Origin: Ramlibacter tataouinensis
GTDB taxonomy: Bacteria > Pseudomonadota > Gammaproteobacteria > Burkholderiales > Burkholderiaceae_C
Direction: 5' to 3'
DNA length: 64,000 nucleotides
NCBI GenBank assembly: GCA_002427815.1
Contig: DIZF01000020.1
Coordinates: 191,302-255,301, forward strand
Part shown: positions 59,153 to 64,000 of the stretch, one piece after another
Position numbering within the stretch: the first letter of the stretch is position 1
Layout: each line of letters opens with the position of its first letter
Translations under genes and position numbers: made by a program
Notes under the pieces: generated by a model
Seen by the model: only the letters and a program-made list of their open reading frames with translations
Told to the model about the DNA's origin: nothing
Database searches by the model: none

Positions 59153-59336
59153 GTCAAAGGAATCCAGTCTTCTTCGGGGAGACGAAAATATACACCTGCA
59201 TCACTGCTCTGACGCAAACGTTACGCAAGGGTTCCAGGTGCCCCGCAAAAGACTTGCGGAAAGATCCCGGCGTTTACCCCAACTTTACGACGCAAATGAT
59301 TCCGCACCGCCCCCAAAGGATACTGCAGCAACTCCG

Positions 59337-60080
59337 TCAGGCCTTGCCCTGGCGGGCCACGGCCGCGGCAGCCTGGGCCGCTGCCTCGGGGTCTCCCAGG
59401 TAATAGCGACGCAGCGGCTGCAAGCCGGCATCGAGCTCGTAGACCAGCGGGATGCCATTGGGAATGTTCAGGCCGACGATATCGCTGTCCGGGATCCGGT
59501 CCAGATACTTCACCAACGCGCGGATCGAGTTGCCGTGGGCTGCCACCAGCACCTGGCGGCCGGAGCGGATCGCCGGCGCCATGGACTCGTTCCAGAACGG
59601 CAGCACCCGTGCCACCACGTCCTTCAGGCATTCCGTCAGCGGAACCTCGCCCGGAACGAGCCCGGCGTAGCGGATGTCGCCGCGCTCGCAGCGGGGGTCA
59701 TCGGGTTGCAGGGCGGGCGGCGGCACGTCGTAGCTGCGGCGCCAGAGCAGCACCTGCTCGTCGCCATACTTCCTGGCCGTTTCGGCCTTGTTCAGCCCCT
59801 GCAGCGCACCGTAGTGCCGCTCGTTCAGCCGCCACGAATGCTCGACCGGCAGCCAGGTGCGGTCCATCTCGTCCAGGCAATGCCAGAGGGTGCGGGTGGC
59901 GCGCTTGAGCACGCTGGTGTAGCACAGGTCGAACTCCCAGCCCTCTTCCTTGAGCAGACGACCCGAGGTCTTGGCCTGCTCGATACCGGTGGGCGTCAGG
60001 TCGACATCGGTCCAGCCCGTGAAGCGGTTTTCCTGGTTCCAGGTCGATTCGCCGTGGCGGATGAGGACGAGTTTGTACAT
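59337..60080 (-). CDS. gpmA: 2,3-bisphosphoglycerate-dependent phosphoglycerate mutase
   Basis: The start at 60080 gives 247 residues. The N-terminus MYKLVLIRHGESTWN holds the phosphorylated His9; FTGWTDVDLTPTG, ERHYGALQGLNKAETA and VLVAAHGNSIRALVKYLD complete the family signature. It interconverts 3- and 2-phosphoglycerate in glycolysis. Divergent from the rhodanese gene at 60163. Confidence 0.96.
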   Translation of the reverse strand: MYKLVLIRHGESTWNQENRFTGWTDVDLTPTGIEQAKTSGRLLKEEGWEFDLCYTSVLKRATRTLWHCLDEMDRTWLPVEHSWRLNERHYGALQGLNKAETARKYGDEQVLLWRRSYDVPPPALQPDDPRCERGDIRYAGLVPGEVPLTECLKDVVARVLPFWNESMAPAIRSGRQVLVAAHGNSIRALVKYLDRIPDSDIVGLNIPNGIPLVYELDAGLQPLRRYYLGDPEAAAQAAAAVARQGKA

Positions 60081-60162
60081 GGGAGAAGGCCTTGGAATGC
60101 GCGTGCGGAAACCCGGCATTTTAGAATCTGCGGTTGACATCCCTCATAACTCAAGGAAACCC

Positions 60163-60573
60163 GTGCAATTCTTCATCGACAACTGGATGCTGATCTCCGT
60201 GGCTTTGGCCTCTGGCGCCATGCTGCTGTGGCCCGCGCTCCAGGGCGCCACCAGCGGCGGCGGGCTCTCGGCTGCGAATGCGGTCCAGCTTATCAACCGG
60301 GAGCGCGCCGTCGTGGTGGATGTCTGCGAAGCCGGGGAATTCGCGGCGGGCCATGTGGGCGGGGCCAAGAACGTCCCGGTGAGCCAGCTGGAACGCCGCC
60401 TGCCCGAGGTGGTGAAGAACAAGACCCTGCCGCTGATCCTGGTGTGCGCGAGTGGCGCCCGGGCCAACCGCGCATTGGGCGTCGCCAAGAAACTGGGTTA
60501 CGAAAAGGCCCAAGTTCTGGGCGGCGGGATGAAAGCCTGGAAAGAAGCTAATCTTCCGGTCGAGAAAAACTAG
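60163..60573 (+). CDS. Membrane-anchored single-domain rhodanese
   Basis: The likely start is a GTG at 60163 with AAGGA upstream; it gives 136 residues starting with one membrane segment (about 7-25, MLISVALASGAMLLW). The rhodanese domain follows with VVVDVCEAGEFAAGHVGGAKNVP and active-site loop VCASGARANRA (Cys about residue 93). It carries sulfane sulfur or acts in thiol handling near the membrane. It precedes grxC and secB, an order often seen in betaproteobacteria. Confidence 0.87.
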   Translation: MQFFIDNWMLISVALASGAMLLWPALQGATSGGGLSAANAVQLINRERAVVVDVCEAGEFAAGHVGGAKNVPVSQLERRLPEVVKNKTLPLILVCASGARANRALGVAKKLGYEKAQVLGGGMKAWKEANLPVEKN

Positions 60574-60634
60574 GCCCGCCCGTCGCGCTGTCACCCCAAG
60601 CGCGAACCCGGAGGGGCCCTTCAACCGGAAGACC

Positions 60635-60892
60635 ATGCAGTCCGTCACCATGTACACCACGGCCGTTTGCCCTTATTGCATTCGCGCCAAGCAGATCCTC
60701 AAGGCCAGGGGCGTCGAGGTCATAGCCGAGATCCGGGTCGACATGCAACCCGAGGAGCGCATGAAGATGATGCAGATCACGGGCCGGCGCACGGTACCGC
60801 AGATCTTCATCGGCGACACCCACGTGGGCGGTTGCGACGACCTGATGGCGCTGGACAGCAGGGGCGCATTGGCGAGCCTGCTCCACGGCTGA
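60635..60892 (+). CDS. grxC: Glutaredoxin 3
   Basis: This 85-residue protein has MYTTAVCPYCIRAKQIL with the dithiol CPYC (about 12-15) and GRRTVPQIFIGDTHVGGCDDLMAL with the cis-Pro and glutathione-binding GG, as in E. coli GrxC (83 residues). It reduces protein disulfides with glutathione. It stands between a rhodanese gene and secB. Confidence 0.95.
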   Translation: MQSVTMYTTAVCPYCIRAKQILKARGVEVIAEIRVDMQPEERMKMMQITGRRTVPQIFIGDTHVGGCDDLMALDSRGALASLLHG

Positions 60893-61000
60893 GCCCGGCC
60901 GCCGCCAAGGGCCGGCCGCGCCCAGCCGGGTTTGCGCGCCGCATCCGCCGCGCTCGAACCGACCCGCCGGCCTGAGATAATCGCTGTTGGTCCGATTCCG

Positions 61001-61030
61001 GCCCGCTTCGGCCTTCGCCGGCGGGCTTTT
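61001..61030 (+). terminator. Terminator-like hairpin between grxC and secB
   Basis: GCCCGC (61001-61006) pairs with GCGGGC (61021-61026), followed by TTTT. The 14-base loop can fold further. It ends 28 bases before the secB start, so it may be a weak terminator or attenuator. Confidence 0.5.
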
Positions 61031-61058
61031 CGATTTTTGCATTGACAGGAAACCCCTC

Positions 61059-61529
61059 ATGGCCGACCAGCAAGCCGATCCCGTATTCCAGATCCAGCGC
61101 GTCTATCTCAAGGAAGCCTCGCTTGAACAGCCCAACTCTCCCGCCATCCTGCTGGAGCAGGAGCAACCCTCCGTGGACATCCAGCTCGCCGTGGAAGCCC
61201 TGCAAGCCGCCGATGGCGTGTACGAGGTGTGCGTCACGGCCACCGTCACCACCAAGGTCAAGGACAAGACCGTGTTCCTGGTGGAGGCCAAGCAGGCCGG
61301 CATTTTCGAAATCCGCAACCTGCCGCCCGAGCAGATGGGCCCGATCATGGGCATCGCCTGTCCGCAGATCGTCTATCCCTACCTGCGCGGCAACGTGGCC
61401 GACCTCGTGACACGAGCCGGTTTTCCGCCCGTGCACCTGGCCGAGATCAATTTCCAGGCGATGTACGAACAGCAGCAACAGGCCCAGCAGGAAGCCGCTG
61501 AGCCTTCGCGCATCATCACCACCGCCTGA
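61059..61529 (+). CDS. secB: Protein-export chaperone SecB
   Basis: The 156-residue protein has the SecB pattern: PVFQIQRVYLKEASLEQPNSP, IQLAVEALQAADGVYEVCVTATVT, VFLVEAKQAGIFEI, and FPPVHLAEINFQAMYEQQQQ near the C-terminus. SecB keeps exported proteins unfolded and hands them to SecA. Length matches E. coli SecB (155). Followed by gpsA. Confidence 0.96.
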   Translation: MADQQADPVFQIQRVYLKEASLEQPNSPAILLEQEQPSVDIQLAVEALQAADGVYEVCVTATVTTKVKDKTVFLVEAKQAGIFEIRNLPPEQMGPIMGIACPQIVYPYLRGNVADLVTRAGFPPVHLAEINFQAMYEQQQQAQQEAAEPSRIITTA

Positions 61530-61587
61530 GGTCAAGCCCGCGCGGCGCCATGCTTCCCGACGCCACGCTTGCGCCGCTCCTTGCGCC

Positions 61588-62592
61588 ATGAAGATCATGG
61601 TTTTCGGAGCGGGAGCCTGGGGCACGGCACTGGCAGTCTCGGCGGCCGAGCGTCATGCGGTGGGACTGTGGTCGCGCGACCCGGCCCAGGCCGGGGCCCT
61701 GGAGCGCGAACGCGAGAACCTGCGCTACCTCCCCGGCGTTGCGCTGCCCCCAAGTCTCGCCATTTGCGCCGAACCGTCGGAGGCCGTGCCGGCACTGGCT
61801 GCGGCCAGCGACCTGGCCATCATCGCCACGCCCATGGCGGGCCTGCGGCAGATGCTGTGGCGCTTGCGCGACCATCCCGGCCCGGTGGCCTGGCTGTGCA
61901 AAGGGTTCGAAGCCCCGGTCGGCGCCGAAGACGGCCTGCTGGGGCATGAAATCAAGGCACAGGTCGCCCCCGGCCTGCGCGCCGGCGTGCTGAGCGGACC
62001 GAGCTTCGCCCAGGAAGTGGCCCGGGGCCAGCCCACGGCGCTGGTCGCCGCGAGCGAGCAGGCCGAGGTTCGCAACGCCCTGGTGGCGGCGTTCCACAGC
62101 CCTTCCCTGCGCATCTATGCCAACGACGACGTGCCCGGCGTCGAGGTCGGCGGCGCGGTGAAGAACGTCCTGGCGATTGCCACCGGCCTGTGCGACGGCC
62201 TGCACCTGGGCCTGAATGCGCGCGCCGCCCTGATCACCCGCGGCCTCGCGGAAATGACGCGCCTGGGCACGGCCCTGGGCGCACGGGTGGATACCTTCAT
62301 GGGCCTGTCCGGACTGGGCGATCTGGTGCTCACTGCGACCGGTGACCTCAGCCGCAACCGCAAGGTGGGTTTGCTGCTGGCCCAGGGCCAGTCACTGCAA
62401 CAGGTACTGGATTCGCTCGGCCATGTGGCCGAGGGCGTCTACTGCGCGCGCACCGTGGTGCGCAGGGCCGAGCATCTCGGCGTGGAGATGCCGATCTCGC
62501 GCGCCGTCGTGGCGCTGCTCGACGGCGACCTCGAGCCGCTCGAAGCGGTGGCCATCCTCATGGGCCGGGGACCGGCGGCCGAGGCCGGTTGA
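61588..62592 (+). CDS. gpsA: Glycerol-3-phosphate dehydrogenase (NAD(P)+)
   Basis: The 334-residue enzyme makes glycerol 3-phosphate for phospholipid synthesis. It has MVFGAGAWGTALAVSAA (dinucleotide fold, 4-20), GVLSGPSFAQEVARGQPTA, VGGAVKNVLAIATGLCDGLHLGLNARAALITRG with the catalytic Lys, and a central LSGLGDLVLTATGDLSRNRKVG. Convergent with the triple-rhodanese gene, 54 bases apart. Confidence 0.96.
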   Translation: MKIMVFGAGAWGTALAVSAAERHAVGLWSRDPAQAGALERERENLRYLPGVALPPSLAICAEPSEAVPALAAASDLAIIATPMAGLRQMLWRLRDHPGPVAWLCKGFEAPVGAEDGLLGHEIKAQVAPGLRAGVLSGPSFAQEVARGQPTALVAASEQAEVRNALVAAFHSPSLRIYANDDVPGVEVGGAVKNVLAIATGLCDGLHLGLNARAALITRGLAEMTRLGTALGARVDTFMGLSGLGDLVLTATGDLSRNRKVGLLLAQGQSLQQVLDSLGHVAEGVYCARTVVRRAEHLGVEMPISRAVVALLDGDLEPLEAVAILMGRGPAAEAG

Positions 62593-62646
62593 ACCTCGAA
62601 CCGCCCTCTTCACGCGGACGGCCCGCCGCGATGCCCCGCTTTCCGC

Positions 62647-63804
62647 TCAGTTGGCGGCGATCGTGTACTCGCCCGTCGCCGTCCACTTGATCGTCGCGTC
62701 GATGAACACCGTCTTGAGTTCCGGGCGCTGCGCCCGCACCAGGTCGTGGGCCTCGCCACTGCGCCCGCCGGCGCCGCAAAAGAACACGATGGGCTTGTCG
62801 ACGGGCAGCTTGTCGAGGTTCTTTTCGAGCGTGTTGACCGGCATGTTGATCGCGCCGTTGAAGGTGCCAGCGGCGTATTCACGCGGTTCGCGCACATCGA
62901 TCAGGTGCACAGCCCCGGGCGATTCGCGGTAGATCCGCTCGAACGACGCGATGGCGATCGTTCCGGGCTCCTTGCCGGCCACGATGGACGGCGCTGCCGC
63001 GAGCGCTGCCGCCGTGGCGCCGGGGCCCGGCCCATAGGCCTTTTCCCAACCCGGATAGCCTTCGGGCACGACCTTGACGTTGGTGTACCCGAGCTTCACG
63101 GCCTTCTCGGCCGAATCGTTGCTCAGCTTGCAGGCCAGCCCATCGCAATAGAAATAGATGGGAGCGGCCTTGTCGGCCGGCAGCCGCTCGGCCGCGAGTT
63201 TGTCGAACTGCGAATCGGGCAGGCTGATCGCTCCCGGAATGTGGCCCTTGTCGTACTTGCGGTCCTTGGGGCGGGCATCCACCAGCGTGAACGCCGCCTT
63301 GCCCTCCATCAACTGCTTGACGTGGGCAACGCTGACCGCCTGCAGGTTGCCGTTCTTGATCCAGTCGGGATAGCCCTCGGCATACACCTTCACATTGGTG
63401 TAGCCCAGCTTCTCGGCTTTGAATGCCGAGTTGTGGCTGAGCATGCATTCGGGGCCGTCGCAATAGAAAATCAGCAGTTGCGCCTTGTCCTGCGGCAACA
63501 GCGTGGGCGCCAGCTTGTCGAACTGGGAGTCCGGCATGTTCACCGCCGTCGGAATGTGGCCGATGTCGAATTTGCGTGCCGCCGGCCGCGCATCGATGAT
63601 CGTCACGCCTTCGGGCTTGGGCAGCACGGCGTATTGCTTGACCAGGTTCAGGCCGGCGCGCTTGGGATACCAATTGGGTTTGGCCTGGGCCGCCTGGGGC
63701 GCCGCCTCGTCAGCCGCGAGCGCCGCACCGCTCGTCAACACGGCCGGGCCCAGCAGCAGGCTGCCGCACAGGGCGGCGAGAACGGTCTTGGAACTGGCTT
63801 TCAT
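62647..63804 (-). CDS. Exported triple-rhodanese protein
   Basis: The start at 63804 (GGGGAG eight bases upstream) gives 385 residues with a signal peptide (about 1-31, ending AALA). Three rhodanese domains follow: the first (about 45-150) with active loop YCDGPECMLS, the second (about 155-265) with YCDGLACKLS, and the third (about 290-380) with FCGAGGRSGE. The first two are close copies of each other (both contain a DSQFDKLA stretch). It likely handles sulfane sulfur or thiols in the periplasm. A longer frame running to 63996 starts in adapter sequence and is false. Confidence 0.9.
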   Translation of the reverse strand: MKASSKTVLAALCGSLLLGPAVLTSGAALAADEAAPQAAQAKPNWYPKRAGLNLVKQYAVLPKPEGVTIIDARPAARKFDIGHIPTAVNMPDSQFDKLAPTLLPQDKAQLLIFYCDGPECMLSHNSAFKAEKLGYTNVKVYAEGYPDWIKNGNLQAVSVAHVKQLMEGKAAFTLVDARPKDRKYDKGHIPGAISLPDSQFDKLAAERLPADKAAPIYFYCDGLACKLSNDSAEKAVKLGYTNVKVVPEGYPGWEKAYGPGPGATAAALAAAPSIVAGKEPGTIAIASFERIYRESPGAVHLIDVREPREYAAGTFNGAINMPVNTLEKNLDKLPVDKPIVFFCGAGGRSGEAHDLVRAQRPELKTVFIDATIKWTATGEYTIAAN

Positions 63805-63981
63805 CAATGACTCCCCGAAAAGGAAAAGGGCGGCAACGCTTCTTGTGCACCCCGCCGGCGCATTGCCCTGTCCGGCGCAGGCCTTGCCGTCCTCCGCCGA
63901 TTGCGCAGCGGGGTCGACAAGGCCGGGTTTGGTCTGGCTCACGCGGCGCCAGGAACAGCGGATGCCGGCGCGGCCGTCTCT

Positions 63982-64000
63982 CTGTCTCTTATACACATCT
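63982..64000. other. Illumina Nextera transposase adapter at contig end
   Basis: The last 19 bases read CTGTCTCTTATACACATCT, the Nextera mosaic-end adapter in reverse complement. It is sequencing residue, not genome. Read on the other strand it produces the well-known false N-terminus MYKRQ. The bases just before it (from about 63960) should also be treated with care. Confidence 0.97.

Noticed and set aside
63805..63996. N-terminal extension of the triple-rhodanese protein
   Set aside because: It begins in adapter sequence (MYKRQ), has no signal peptide at its start, and the ATG at 63804 has a good ribosome site and a normal signal peptide.
1..64000. tRNA, rRNA, CRISPR arrays and known riboswitches
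   Set aside because: No cloverleaf, rRNA core sequence, regularly spaced repeats or conserved riboswitch cores were noticed. A computed search would be decisive.

Overview
The window looks like a piece of a metal-respiring betaproteobacterium of the Burkholderiales, most like Comamonadaceae such as Rhodoferax. The evidence is the high GC content, the betaproteobacterial block of grxC, secB and gpsA, the nadB/nadA/nadC group, and rquA (rhodoquinone synthesis) beside an E. coli-type fumarate reductase. The species is inferred, not shown. The last 19 bases are an Illumina Nextera transposase adapter, so the right edge is the raw end of a draft or metagenomic contig.

Layout. 1-9480: an extracellular electron transfer region with two OmcA/MtrC-type cytochromes (one cut by the left edge, one complete decahaem lipoprotein), a heme-less remnant of a third, a degraded IS91-family transposase, an exported helix-hairpin-helix protein, then decahaem MtrA and outer-membrane porin MtrB. 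9481-14235: an FNR-type palindrome, a small cytochrome c, rquA and frdABCD, closed by a terminator. 14241-21213 (minus): an FtsX-like permease, a three-gene sugar-modification cassette (aminotransferase, acyltransferase, glycosyltransferase) and fdhD. 21285-31125 (minus): a membrane-bound, cysteine-type formate dehydrogenase with small accessory proteins, a TorD-like chaperone, a multi-cluster ferredoxin and DUF3306/DUF3305 proteins. 31196-33834: a lipoprotein hydrolase and the Mrp/ApbC Fe-S carrier. 33956-38343 (minus): dinD coupled to a broken composite ORF fused from three defence-type genes. 38499-40571: metG with an inserted palindromic repeat. 40684-47852 (minus): a six-gene Hyf-like membrane complex whose large subunit lacks all nickel-binding cysteines. 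48023-54284: a lipoprotein, DUF3460, scpA, nadB, nadA, nadC, a thioesterase and a thioredoxin-like protein. 54304-57362 (minus): a sigma-54 response regulator and a histidine kinase with two c-haem motifs in its sensor domain. 57716-63804: ctpA, gpmA, a rhodanese, grxC, secB, gpsA and a triple-rhodanese exported protein.

How it fits together. Formate oxidation feeds electrons into the quinone pool. Quinol or rhodoquinol can be re-oxidised by fumarate reductase or, through periplasmic cytochromes, by the MtrA-MtrB-OmcA/MtrC conduit to extracellular acceptors. The nickel-free Hyf-like complex may couple a redox step to ion pumping, and the haem-c kinase could sense periplasmic redox state. These functional links are inferred from gene content. 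No tRNA, rRNA, CRISPR array or riboswitch was seen.
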